Assembly: GCA_034664395.1 (NCBI GenBank)
Contig: JAXDHQ010000260.1
Span: 1 to 15,782 of the forward strand
DNA length: 15,782 bases
Source of the DNA: JAOPZW01 sp034664395
GTDB lineage: Bacteria > Actinomycetota > Thermoleophilia > Solirubrobacterales > Solirubrobacteraceae
Reading direction: 5' to 3'
Below the pieces are notes generated by a model. The model was not told the DNA's origin. It did no database searches and saw nothing but the letters and a program-made list of their open reading frames with translations. This document shows, piece by piece, positions 1-6,789 of this stretch. The position numbers and the translations under genes are program-made. How positions within the stretch are numbered: position 1 is the first letter of the stretch; the number at the start of each line of letters is the position of its first letter.

Positions 1-1
1 C

Positions 2-1096
2 GCGGCGCGCGCCGAGCGCGAGCTCGAGGCGCTGGTCGCCGTGTCGACGCCGAGCGGCGACGTGCACGCCGCCGAGGAGGCGGCCGCGCTCGTCGCCGCG
101 CTCGCGCCCGCCGAGGCGGAGGTCGAGCGCCCGCCCTGCTCCACGCCGGAGCACGCGCCCGACCTCCTGCTGCGCGTGCGCGGAACGGGCGAGCGGCGGC
201 TGCTGCTGCTCGGCCACCTCGACACGGTGATCGCGCACGCCGACCACCGTCCGCTGCACCGCGAGGACGACCGGCTCGTCGGCTCCGGCGCGGTGGACAT
301 GAAGGGCGGCGACGTGCTCGCGGTCGGCGTGCTGCGGGCGCTGACCACGCGGACGGCGGACTTCGCCGAGGTCGCGGTGTTGCTCGTCATGGACGAAGAG
401 TGGCGCGTCGGCGGCTTCGCTCACGTGCCGCGCTTCGCCGGCTTCGACGCGTGCCTGTGCTTCGAGGCCGGGCAGCTCGCCGACGACGATCGCGAGGCGG
501 TGATCGTCAGGCGCAAGGCGGCGGGCACCGTGGAGGTGCTCGCCCACGGGCGCAGCGCCCACTCGGGCTCGGCGCCCGACCGCGGCGCCAACGCGCTGCT
601 GGCGCTCGCGGCGGCCGCCCAGGCGATCGCCGCCTGCCACGCGCCCCACGGCCCGCAACGGCTCACCGCGGTGCCGACCGTCATCCGCTCGGGCGACGCC
701 TTCAACGTGGTGCCCGCGGCCGGCGAGCTCGTGTGCGACGTGCGCGCCGACGAGCTAGCCACCTTCGACGCGGTCCTGGCCGCGGTGCCGGACGAGGTCG
801 GGGGCGCCAAGCTCACGGCGCGGCTGATGCGCGAGTGGCCGGGCATGGACGCTCGCGCGGCGACCGCGCCGCTGCTCGTCTCCGCGGCGGAGGCGCTCGG
901 ACGGCAGATCGTCGGAGCGGCCCGCGGCGGGGCCAGCGACGCGAGTCACTTCGCGGCCGAGATCCCGCTGACCGTCGACGGTCTCGGGCCGCGCGGAGGT
1001 GGAGCGCACGCGCCGCACGAGTACGTGCTGGCGGCCTCGTTGCGGCCGCGCGCCGAGGTCGCGCTCGCCGTCGCGGACGCCGCGCTGAGGTCCTAG
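2..1096 (+). CDS. M20 family metallopeptidase (glutamate carboxypeptidase-like), 5' end cut by window
   Basis: Zinc-dependent amidohydrolase/peptidase of the M20 (ArgE/DapE/CPG2) family. The frame is open from base 2 and already matches the family N-terminal helix and VSTPSGD motif, so the true start lies upstream. A GTG at 41 is internal in my view. Counting from that GTG, the metal and catalytic residues are all visible: H59-L-D61 (HLDT), D86 in GAVDMKGG, E119-E120 in DEEW, E in FEAG, the dimerisation-domain His in GRSAHSG, and the C-terminal His in GGGAHAPHEY. The set suggests an active, CPG2-like enzyme that cleaves a C-terminal amino acid or acyl group; the substrate cannot be read. It ends in TAG at 1094-1096, inside a short perfect palindrome. 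The next gene is 286 bp away behind its own leader, so this is likely the last gene of its transcript. Confidence 0.9.
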   Translation, partial: AARAERELEALVAVSTPSGDVHAAEEAAALVAALAPAEAEVERPPCSTPEHAPDLLLRVRGTGERRLLLLGHLDTVIAHADHRPLHREDDRLVGSGAVDMKGGDVLAVGVLRALTTRTADFAEVAVLLVMDEEWRVGGFAHVPRFAGFDACLCFEAGQLADDDREAVIVRRKAAGTVEVLAHGRSAHSGSAPDRGANALLALAAAAQAIAACHAPHGPQRLTAVPTVIRSGDAFNVVPAAGELVCDVRADELATFDAVLAAVPDEVGGAKLTARLMREWPGMDARAATAPLLVSAAEALGRQIVGAARGGASDASHFAAEIPLTVDGLGPRGGGAHAPHEYVLAASLRPRAEVALAVADAALRS

Positions 1097-1199
1097 GACC
1101 GGTCCCCTCGCGCCGGCGACCGTCCGCACTTCGGGCAGGAGGGTGCCGCTTTGCGGCGAAAAAAGTCAAAGAAGACGACATAACCGCCGATCACTTCGC

Positions 1200-1205
1200 T
1201 AGATT
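1200..1205 (+). promoter_or_regulatory. Putative -10 element of the riboswitch/NlpC transcript
   Basis: TAGATT fits the actinobacterial -10 pattern TAnnnT. It lies in a locally AT-richer stretch (about 1157-1205) and would place the transcription start near 1212, just upstream of the riboswitch aptamer. No convincing -35 is visible at 16-18 bp. Confidence 0.4.
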
Positions 1206-1220
1206 GCCCCGGTCGTTGTG

Positions 1221-1360
1221 ACCAGCCGAACCTCTGTCGCCCTTGACGGCGGAGGACGGGGGACCCAGGGCCACCTCGGTGGCATGGGGCGAATCGCCGC
1301 CCGTTGTGCGGCGTAGCGCGACCTTTTTCGCGCGAGCCCGACAGCTAACCCCGTAGGCGC
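1221..1360 (+). ncRNA. c-di-AMP riboswitch (ydaO/yuaA class) aptamer
   Basis: The leader of the peptidoglycan-hydrolase gene carries the hallmark blocks of the ydaO/yuaA class in the right order. GGGGGACCCA is at 1258-1267, a GCCAC-CTCG-GTGGC hairpin at 1270-1283, and GGGGCGAAT at 1286-1294 (usual form GGGGUGAAU). Two further hairpins follow: GCCGC/GCGGC at 1296-1312 and GCGCG/CGCGC at 1316-1333. The highly conserved 3' block CCCGACAGCTAACCCC plus GTAGGCG spans 1337-1359. A 5' hairpin pairs the CCTC at 1231-1234 with the GAGG at 1252-1255. In actinobacteria this class binds cyclic di-AMP and typically precedes cell-wall hydrolase or resuscitation factor genes, which fits the downstream gene. 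The 5' boundary and P1 stem are uncertain because only a short GCC/GGC pairing (1225-1227 with 1356-1358) is clear. Confidence 0.9.
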
Positions 1361-1380
1361 CAAAAAGAGGGGTCTTAGCT
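1343..1380 (+). promoter_or_regulatory. Alternative SD-sequestering helix (riboswitch expression platform)
   Basis: AGCTAACCCC (1343-1352), part of the conserved aptamer core, is complementary to GGGGTctTAGCT (1369-1380): ten pairs with a two-base bulge (1374-1375). The 3' arm contains the GGGG of the Shine-Dalgarno AGAGGGG (1366-1372), ten bases before the GTG at 1383. Aptamer folding and this helix therefore look mutually exclusive. This is inferred from complementarity; no folding energy was computed. Confidence 0.55.
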
Positions 1381-1382
1381 TC

Positions 1383-2462
1383 GTGCCGCCGTCATTCCGC
1401 CGCTGTCTCATATCCGCACTCTCGATGCTCGCCGTGGGGGCGAGCGGTGCCGTGGTCGCCCCCGCCGCGCTGGCCGCTGCCAGCACGCCGGCGACGCACC
1501 TCGGGGATCGCACCCTGCGCTCTGGCGCCAAGGGGCCCGACGTCCGTGAGCTCCAGCAGGGTCTGCGCAAGGCCGGCTTCAAGGTCAAGCCCGACGGCCA
1601 GTTCGGCGGCGCCACGGTCCGCGCCGTCAAGCGCTTCCAGCGCGCCTCGCGCCTGACGCCGAGCGGCACCGTCGGCACGAAGACGATCGCCGCCCTCCAG
1701 CGCGCCATCCAGGGCGCCAGCGCCAACCTCAACGGCGGCTTCGACCCCAACGACCCCGGCTCCGCCACGCCCGCGCGCAGCCTCGGCGACCGCATCCCCG
1801 TCCAGCGCGGGATGAGCGGCCACGACATCCGCGTCCTTCAGGACTTCCTGCGCAAGGCCGGCTTCAAGGTCAGCATCGACGGCCAGTTCGGCGCCACCAC
1901 GGAGAAGGCGGTCAGGGCGTTCGAGACGGCCCAGGCGCGGCCGGTCGACGGCATCATGGACGCGGGCGACATCGAGGCGCTGCGCGCTCTGCTCGGCGCC
2001 GGCCCCCCGGCCGCGGCCGTCGCGCCGGCCCAGCCGCCCGCGCTGGCCCCGGGCGACATGGCCCAGATCGGACCCGACGGCCTCGCGCTGGCGCCCGCCA
2101 ACGCGCCCGATCCGGTCAAGGCGATCATCGCGGCCGGCAACCAGATCGCCACCATGCCCTACCGGTTCGGCGGCGGGCACGGCAACTGGACCGACACCGG
2201 CTACGACTGCTCGGGCTCGGTCTCCTTCGCGCTGCACGGCGCGGGCCTGCTCGACCAGGCGCTCGCCTCCGGCGACTTCGTCGGCTGGGGCGACCCCGGC
2301 CCCGGCCAGTGGGTCACGCTCTACACCAAGGCCAGCCACATCTACATGGTGGTGGCGGGCATCCGCTTCGACACGAGTGGGCGCAGCAAGGCCGGCACGC
2401 GCTGGCAGGCCGACATGCGCTCGACGGACGGGTACACCGTTCGTCACCCGACCGGGCTGTAG
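1383..2462 (+). CDS. Secreted peptidoglycan-binding protein with NlpC/P60-like domain
   Basis: Exported cell-wall protein of 359 aa, probably a peptidoglycan endopeptidase. A signal peptide covers about residues 1-31 (RR then a hydrophobic stretch ending ALA). Two PG_binding_1 domains follow at about 46-108 and 137-203; both contain the phrase LRKAGFKV and a DGQFG turn. After an Ala/Pro linker (206-240) comes a C-terminal NlpC/P60-type fold: PYRFGGG, the nucleophile Cys276 in YDCSGSV, and the likely general base His319 in ASHIYMVV. The third polar residue is not obvious. Start GTG 1383 is chosen for the SD AGAGGGG (1366-1372) and because it opens directly into the signal peptide. It sits alone behind the c-di-AMP riboswitch, so its synthesis is probably tied to cell-wall or osmotic homeostasis signalled by c-di-AMP. 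Catalytic activity and bond specificity are inferred from the family. Confidence 0.88.
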   Translation: MPPSFRRCLISALSMLAVGASGAVVAPAALAAASTPATHLGDRTLRSGAKGPDVRELQQGLRKAGFKVKPDGQFGGATVRAVKRFQRASRLTPSGTVGTKTIAALQRAIQGASANLNGGFDPNDPGSATPARSLGDRIPVQRGMSGHDIRVLQDFLRKAGFKVSIDGQFGATTEKAVRAFETAQARPVDGIMDAGDIEALRALLGAGPPAAAVAPAQPPALAPGDMAQIGPDGLALAPANAPDPVKAIIAAGNQIATMPYRFGGGHGNWTDTGYDCSGSVSFALHGAGLLDQALASGDFVGWGDPGPGQWVTLYTKASHIYMVVAGIRFDTSGRSKAGTRWQADMRSTDGYTVRHPTGL

Positions 2463-2508
2463 CGAAGCTGCGCGGGCCGGAGGCCCCGCAGGTCCAGAGA
2501 GGAGGACG

Positions 2509-2919
2509 GTGGCCGCACGCCCCCCAGCGGTCACCGTCCTCTTCGATCGCGACTGCGGCTTCTGCCGCTGGTGCGTCGGCCGCGTGCTGGCGTGGGACCG
2601 CCGCGGCGCGGTGCGCCCGGTCGCGATCCAGTCGGCCGAGGGCGAGCGCCTGCTGGCCGACCTGACGCCGGTCCGGCGCCTGGCCAGCGTTCACGCCGTC
2701 GACGCCGCCGGCCGGCGGTCCTCCGGTGGCGATGCCCTGGCGCCGGTCGCGGCCGCGCTGCCCGGCGGGGCGCCGCTGGCCGCGCTCGCGCGGCGGGCGC
2801 CGGCGCTCGCGCGTGCGGCGTACGGCGCCGTGGCCGGGCGGCGCTCGCTCCTGGGCCGGCTGATCGGGCCGCGGGCGCGGGCGCGGGCCGACGCGCGCAT
2901 CGCCGCGCGCGGCGGTTAG
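2509..2919 (+). CDS. DCC-family thiol-disulfide oxidoreductase-like protein (DUF393)
   Basis: A 136-aa protein with the family signature near its N-terminus: LFDRDCGFCRWC, giving a C16-x-x-C19 pair plus C22 from the chosen start. DUF393/DCC proteins are thioredoxin-fold-like and presumed to be thiol oxidoreductases; their physiological substrate is generally unknown. The start is GTG 2509 because a strong AGGAGG (2500-2505, extended purine run from 2497) lies just before it and the conserved motif begins eight residues later. The SD spacing is rather short. The C-terminal third is very Ala/Arg-rich. The gene begins 46 bp after the NlpC gene and may be read from the same transcript. Its stop is only 3 bp from the stop of the convergent arfB, leaving no room for a separate terminator. 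Confidence 0.82.
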   Translation: MAARPPAVTVLFDRDCGFCRWCVGRVLAWDRRGAVRPVAIQSAEGERLLADLTPVRRLASVHAVDAAGRRSSGGDALAPVAAALPGGAPLAALARRAPALARAAYGAVAGRRSLLGRLIGPRARARADARIAARGG

Positions 2920-2922
2920 GGC

Positions 2923-3333
2923 TCAGTCGTCGGGCGGTCGCCGGCGGTCGCGCTTGCGCTCGGACTGACGGCGCTTGGTCTCCAGCCGTCGCGCCTTGGA
3001 CGCCCCGGTCGGCTTGGTCGGCCGGCGCGCGCGGGGCACGGCCACCGCGTTGCGCAGCCGCGCGCGCAGGCGCTCGAGCGCGAGCTCGCGGTTGCGGGCC
3101 TGGCTGCGATTGTCCTGGGCGACGGCGCGGACCACCGGACCGCAGCGGGCCATGATGCGCGCCTTCTGAGCCTCGGTCAGCGACTGCGACGCCGCGACGT
3201 CGAACGAGGCCTCGACCCGCGAGGCCGTCACGTTGGCGTGCTGGCCGCCCGGACCGGACGACCGGCTGGCCCGCAGCACGATCTCGCGCTGGGGAATCGC
3301 AACATCCCGCCCTATGCCGATCGGATCATCCAC
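2923..3333 (-). CDS. arfB: Alternative ribosome-rescue factor ArfB (RF-1 domain peptidyl-tRNA hydrolase)
   Basis: A 136-aa protein of the YaeJ/ICT1 family, which hydrolyses peptidyl-tRNA on ribosomes stalled at mRNA ends lacking a stop codon. The catalytic GGQ is at residues 29-31 in SSGPGGQHANV, followed by the family's TASRVEASF segment. The C-terminus is a long basic tail rich in K, R and Q, matching the tail that enters the empty mRNA channel in ArfB. Length is close to the family norm of about 140 aa. The start GTG 3333 gives the usual short N-terminal lead before the IPQREI strand. No Shine-Dalgarno is seen; a CAGGGT hexamer lies 7 nt upstream. Divergent from the trypsin gene and convergent with DUF393. 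Confidence 0.9.
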   Translation of the reverse strand: MDDPIGIGRDVAIPQREIVLRASRSSGPGGQHANVTASRVEASFDVAASQSLTEAQKARIMARCGPVVRAVAQDNRSQARNRELALERLRARLRNAVAVPRARRPTKPTGASKARRLETKRRQSERKRDRRRPPDD

Positions 3334-3340
3334 TGCCGTT

Positions 3341-3346
3341 ACCCTG
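3341..3346 (-). promoter_or_regulatory. Possible -10 of arfB, leaderless arrangement
   Basis: On the minus strand CAGGGT is followed by 7 nt and then GTG 3333. It keeps only the second-position A and final T of TAnnnT, so it is a weak member of the set. No Shine-Dalgarno is present. Confidence 0.25.
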
Positions 3347-3400
3347 TTCGCTCGCGAACCGCCGCTTCAGTTCTGCGGCCAGGATGCCGAATTGATTGAA

Positions 3401-4975
3401 ATGGGGCTGCGCTGGGCGATTGCGTCGGTGGCCGCGCTCGTCGCGGGCGCGTCGTTCTGCGCGCCCGCGCAGGCGATCGTGGGGGGGAGCCCGGTCGCGT
3501 CGATCGCCGATCGCCCTTACCAGGTGGCCGTGGTGACAAACATCGGAGGCGGCCACGCTGCCTTCTGCGGCGGAAGCATTCGTGACGCCCGGCACGTCAT
3601 CACCGCGGCGCATTGCGTGTTCAATCTTGCGCCGAACCCGGGACAGGCCGTCAGTCCTAGCTTGGTGACGGTCGTCTCCAACACCGTTGCGTACGCGACT
3701 GCGAGTCCCAATCGCCGCGTCATCGGGGTGGCCGCCGTTTCCTTCGATCCGGGGTTCAACGACGTCAATCTGAGCGGTGACGCCGCAGTGCTCACGACCA
3801 CCTCCGACCTCTACACCGCGACCACCGATGCGCAGCCGATCACCGTGCAGCAGCCGCAAACGTGGCAGCCCGACTCGGTCGTGAATCAGGTCGCGTCCGT
3901 CAGCGGGTGGGGCGCGACCGAGAACGATCCCAACGTCCAGACTCAGTTGCGGTCGGTGTCGGTCCCCCTGCTGAGCGACAGCAACACCAAGTGCTCATGG
4001 TTCTCGGGCTACGTCCCGGCGGTCATGCTGTGTGCGGGCGACGTAAACAAGGATGCGTGCGGGGGCGATTCGGGAGGCCCGCTCGTTCTCAATCAGAGCT
4101 CTGGCGGCGTTACGGTGCCTACTCTCATCGGCATCGTGAGCTTTGGGCCGGCGGACCAGGCGGGCCAACCACTATGCGGACTCGACGCTGCGCGCGGTGT
4201 CTACACCGAGGTGGGCTCGGGCGAAATCCATTCGTATGTCGACAGTGGCGTCTGGCAGGACGCTCCCCGAAGCGCGAACGTGCCTCAGGTGACGGGAACG
4301 CTCTCGGTTGGCTCGGTCGTGACGTGTGACCAGGGGAACTGGACCGGATCGCCGACGTTCCTCTACCAGTTCGTTCGCGATCCGAGATCTGACGGCACAG
4401 CGGCGGCGGCGCTGACGAGCCCGCGCGCTGACCCGAGTTACACAGTTGACGGCACCGATGCAGGGCACACGCTGGGCTGCATCGTCACGGCAAGGAACGG
4501 CGATGGCTACGGCCTGACCCGCAGCGGTGCCAGCGGTCTCGTCGAGGTTCCCGCCAATGCCCCGGCCGCGCCGGTCGCGGCCCTGCCCCCGACGGCTCCT
4601 CCCCAGCAGCAGCAGGATATCCTCGCCCCGGTCGCGCGCATCACCGCCAAGCGCTGCACGGCCACGCGCTGCACGCTGACGGTCAGGGTCACCGACAGCG
4701 GCTTCTCGGCCGGCATCAGCACGGTGCAGGCCAGCGTGCGCTCGACCTACCGGACGACCTGCACCCGCAAGGGCCGCAAGGTGAGCTGCACCAAGCGCCG
4801 CTCGCGCAGCCTCAGGGCCACCACGCTGAGCTCCAGCAGCTTCCGGGTCGTCGCCGCCAAGCTGCCGGTCGGGACGCAGCTCTTCACGCTCGTCGCCGTC
4901 GACCGCGCCGGCCACCGCCAGGTGCTGCCGACGCGCGTGACGCTCAAGACCAAGCGCGCCAAGAAGCGCCGTTAG
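3401..4975 (+). CDS. Secreted trypsin-like serine protease with Ig-like and basic C-terminal modules
   Basis: A 524-aa exported S1-family protease. The signal peptide is residues 1-25, ending APAQA directly before I26-V-G-G, the mature N-terminus of chymotrypsin-fold enzymes, so there is essentially no propeptide. The triad is His71 (TAAHC), Asp127 (SGDAAVL) and Ser224 (GGDSGGP). Asp218, six residues before the Ser, occupies the trypsin position 189, predicting cleavage after Lys/Arg. Cys pairs 56/72, 199/211 and 220/259 fit the fold. An Ig-like module follows at about 288-384 (TC..GNWTG...Y.F and LGCIVTARN). Then comes a Pro/Gln linker (388-407) and a Cys- and Lys/Arg-rich beta module (410-524). 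There is no LPxTG. ATG 3401 is chosen because it opens the signal peptide; no good SD is visible. Codon bias is relaxed up to about 4560 and then becomes almost purely GC-ending, suggesting a chimera. Confidence 0.9.
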   Translation: MGLRWAIASVAALVAGASFCAPAQAIVGGSPVASIADRPYQVAVVTNIGGGHAAFCGGSIRDARHVITAAHCVFNLAPNPGQAVSPSLVTVVSNTVAYATASPNRRVIGVAAVSFDPGFNDVNLSGDAAVLTTTSDLYTATTDAQPITVQQPQTWQPDSVVNQVASVSGWGATENDPNVQTQLRSVSVPLLSDSNTKCSWFSGYVPAVMLCAGDVNKDACGGDSGGPLVLNQSSGGVTVPTLIGIVSFGPADQAGQPLCGLDAARGVYTEVGSGEIHSYVDSGVWQDAPRSANVPQVTGTLSVGSVVTCDQGNWTGSPTFLYQFVRDPRSDGTAAAALTSPRADPSYTVDGTDAGHTLGCIVTARNGDGYGLTRSGASGLVEVPANAPAAPVAALPPTAPPQQQQDILAPVARITAKRCTATRCTLTVRVTDSGFSAGISTVQASVRSTYRTTCTRKGRKVSCTKRRSRSLRATTLSSSSFRVVAAKLPVGTQLFTLVAVDRAGHRQVLPTRVTLKTKRAKKRR

Positions 4976-5934
4976 GCGCCGGTCAGCGCGGCGAAGCGGG
5001 CGGCGTCGACGTTGCCGCCGCTGAGCACGACCGCGACCGTCCCGCCGCCGCGCGGTGCGACGCGGCCGGCCAGGAGGGCCGCCAGCGCGCTGGCGCCGCT
5101 GGGCTCGGCGACCACCTTCAGACGCTCGAAGAGCAGGCGCATCGCGTCGACGATCTCCGCGTCGGACACGGTCACCACGTCGTCGACCAGCGCGCGGATG
5201 ACCTGCCACGGACGCTCGCCCGGCGTCGTCAACTGCTGGCCGTCGGCGATCGTCTGCGGCACCGGCACGCTGACGCGCTCGCCGGCGCGCAGCGAGCGCG
5301 CGACGTCGTCGCCCGCCTCGGGCTCGACCCCGACGACGCGCGCGTCCGGCCTCAGCGCCTTGACCGCGGTGGCGACGCCCGACAGCAGGCCGCCGCCGCC
5401 GCAGGGGACGAGCACGAGGTCGAGGTCGTCGAGGTCGGCCGCGAGCTCGAGGCCGACGGTGCCCGCGCCGGCCATGACCAGCGGCTCGTCGTAGGGGTGC
5501 ACGAGCGTCAGGCCGCGCTCGGCCGCCAGCGCGCGCACGAGCGCCTCGCGGTCGTCGGCGTAGCGGTCGAACGCCACGACCTCGGCGCCGTAGCCCTCGG
5601 TCGCGGCACGCTTGGACGCCGGGGCGTCGGCCGGCATGAGGATCGTCGCGCGCGCTCCGTGCAGGCGCGCGGCCAGGGCGAGCGCCTGGGCGTGGTTGCC
5701 CGAGGAGACGGCGCAGACGTGATCGGGCGCCAGCGCCGCGACCGCGTTGCAGGCGCCGCGGAACTTGAAGGCGCCGGCGCGCTGGAGGTTCTCCGCCTTG
5801 AGCGCCACCGGAGCGCCGGCGAGCGAGTCGAGCGTGCGCGAGCGCAGCAGCGGCGTGCGGTGGGCGAGGCCCTCGATCCGCCCGGCGGCGGCGCGGACGT
5901 CGCCGATGTCGATCGGCAGGTCGGCGGTGCTCAC
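4972..5934 (-). CDS. Threonine/serine ammonia-lyase (PLP fold type II)
   Basis: A 320-aa pyridoxal-phosphate enzyme of the threonine dehydratase/serine racemase family, deaminating L-threonine or L-serine to the 2-oxo acid. The Schiff-base lysine is K57 in AGAFKFRGA. The substrate loop is SSGNHAQ (77-83), the phosphate-binding Gly loop is GGGGLLSG (179-186), and a C-terminal SGGN closes the site. It has no ACT regulatory domain, so it resembles the short catabolic-type or serine-racemase-like enzymes, not isoleucine-regulated long IlvA. Start GTG 5934 gives the normal family length and lies 7 nt after TACCGT, with no SD. Its TAA stop (4974-4972) shares bases with the TAG of the convergent protease gene. 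Substrate preference cannot be settled from sequence alone. Confidence 0.88.
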   Translation of the reverse strand: MSTADLPIDIGDVRAAAGRIEGLAHRTPLLRSRTLDSLAGAPVALKAENLQRAGAFKFRGACNAVAALAPDHVCAVSSGNHAQALALAARLHGARATILMPADAPASKRAATEGYGAEVVAFDRYADDREALVRALAAERGLTLVHPYDEPLVMAGAGTVGLELAADLDDLDLVLVPCGGGGLLSGVATAVKALRPDARVVGVEPEAGDDVARSLRAGERVSVPVPQTIADGQQLTTPGERPWQVIRALVDDVVTVSDAEIVDAMRLLFERLKVVAEPSGASALAALLAGRVAPRGGGTVAVVLSGGNVDAARFAALTGA

Positions 5935-5941
5935 GCCGGCG

Positions 5942-5947
5942 ACGGTA
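5942..5947 (-). promoter_or_regulatory. -10 element of the dehydratase gene, leaderless
   Basis: TACCGT on the minus strand, then 7 nt, then GTG 5934. It overlaps a GGTACC palindrome (5944-5949). No SD lies between, so transcription likely starts at or next to the start codon. Confidence 0.5.
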
Positions 5948-5985
5948 CCGAACGCCGCGTACTTGTCTCTGCAACGATGGATGGC

Positions 5986-6789
5986 ATGTCCCAAGCGCTC
6001 GAAGACCGTCACATCCCCGACGTCGTCCGGCCGGCGCAGGGCGGCCCCACGGTCCGCGTCGAGCCCTACCGCCGGCGGATCCGCGGGCGGATCGGCACCG
6101 AGACGATCGTCGACAGCCGCAATCCGCTGCTGCTGCTCGAGGAGGGTCACCTGCCGGTCTACTACCTGCCCGTCGAGGACGTCCGCGCCGACCTGCTCGA
6201 GCCGTCCGACCGCCGCACGACGTGTCCGCGCAAGGGCGAGGCGACCTACCAGACGATCCGCGTCGGCGACCGAGTCGTGCCCGACGCCGTCTGGCGCTAC
6301 GAGCAGCCGATAGAGAGCTGCCCCGACATCTCCGGCCACGTCGCGTTCTACTGGAGCGCGCTGGACTCGTGGTGGGAGGAGGACGACCAGGTCTTCGTCC
6401 ACGCGCGCGACCCCTACAAGCGCGTCGACGTCCTGCGCAGCTCGCGCCACGTCCGCGTCGAGCTCGACGGCGAGCTGCTGGCCGAGTCGCACCGGCCGCT
6501 GCTGCTGTTCGAGACCGGCCTGCCCACCCGCTACTACCTGCCGCGCGCCGACGTCCGTCTCGAGCTCATGGAGGCGAGCCGCACGCGCACGTCGTGCCCC
6601 TACAAGGGCACGGCGAGCTACCTGTCGGCGCGCGTCGGCGGCGAGCTGCGCGCCGACCTCGCCTGGAGCTACGAGCAGCCGATCCCCGAGTGCTCGAAGA
6701 TCGAGCAGGCGGTCTGCTTCTTCAACGAGCGCGTCGACCTCACCATCGACGGCGAGCGCCAGGAGCGCCCGGTCACGGCGTGGTCGTAG
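5986..6789 (+). CDS. Tandem DUF427-domain protein
   Basis: A 267-aa protein of unknown function made of two DUF427 domains in tandem, at about 29-125 and 147-250. The halves align through matching phrases. Half one has LLLLEEGHLPVYYLPVEDVR, TTCPRKGEATY, WRYEQPIESC and VAFYW; half two has LLLFETGLPTRYYLPRADVR, TSCPYKGTASY, WSYEQPIPEC and VCFFN. The conserved Cys, Lys and Tyr of the C-P-x-K-G block and the Cys after EQPI are kept in both, suggesting both sites still work. DUF427 is a small beta-rich fold with no firm biochemical role. Start choice is between ATG 5977 and ATG 5986; neither has an SD. I prefer 5986, but 5977 only adds three residues. No signal peptide or membrane segment, so cytoplasmic. 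The 3' end overlaps the convergent inhibitor-like gene by 17 bp. Confidence 0.85.
   Translation: MSQALEDRHIPDVVRPAQGGPTVRVEPYRRRIRGRIGTETIVDSRNPLLLLEEGHLPVYYLPVEDVRADLLEPSDRRTTCPRKGEATYQTIRVGDRVVPDAVWRYEQPIESCPDISGHVAFYWSALDSWWEEDDQVFVHARDPYKRVDVLRSSRHVRVELDGELLAESHRPLLLFETGLPTRYYLPRADVRLELMEASRTRTSCPYKGTASYLSARVGGELRADLAWSYEQPIPECSKIEQAVCFFNERVDLTIDGERQERPVTAWS

Noticed and set aside
1231..1370. Pairing of CCTCT (1231-1235) with AGAGG (1366-1370) as the SD-occluding helix
   Set aside because: Only five pairs, and CCTC is better used in the aptamer's own 5' hairpin with GAGG (1252-1255).
3233..3400. Upstream extension of the protease gene
   Set aside because: Antisense to arfB and would bury the signal peptide inside the protein.
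4172..5974. 600-aa open frame on the minus strand
   Set aside because: Arg/Ala/Gly-rich shadow translation of the protease and dehydratase genes, both of which have recognisable domains in other frames.
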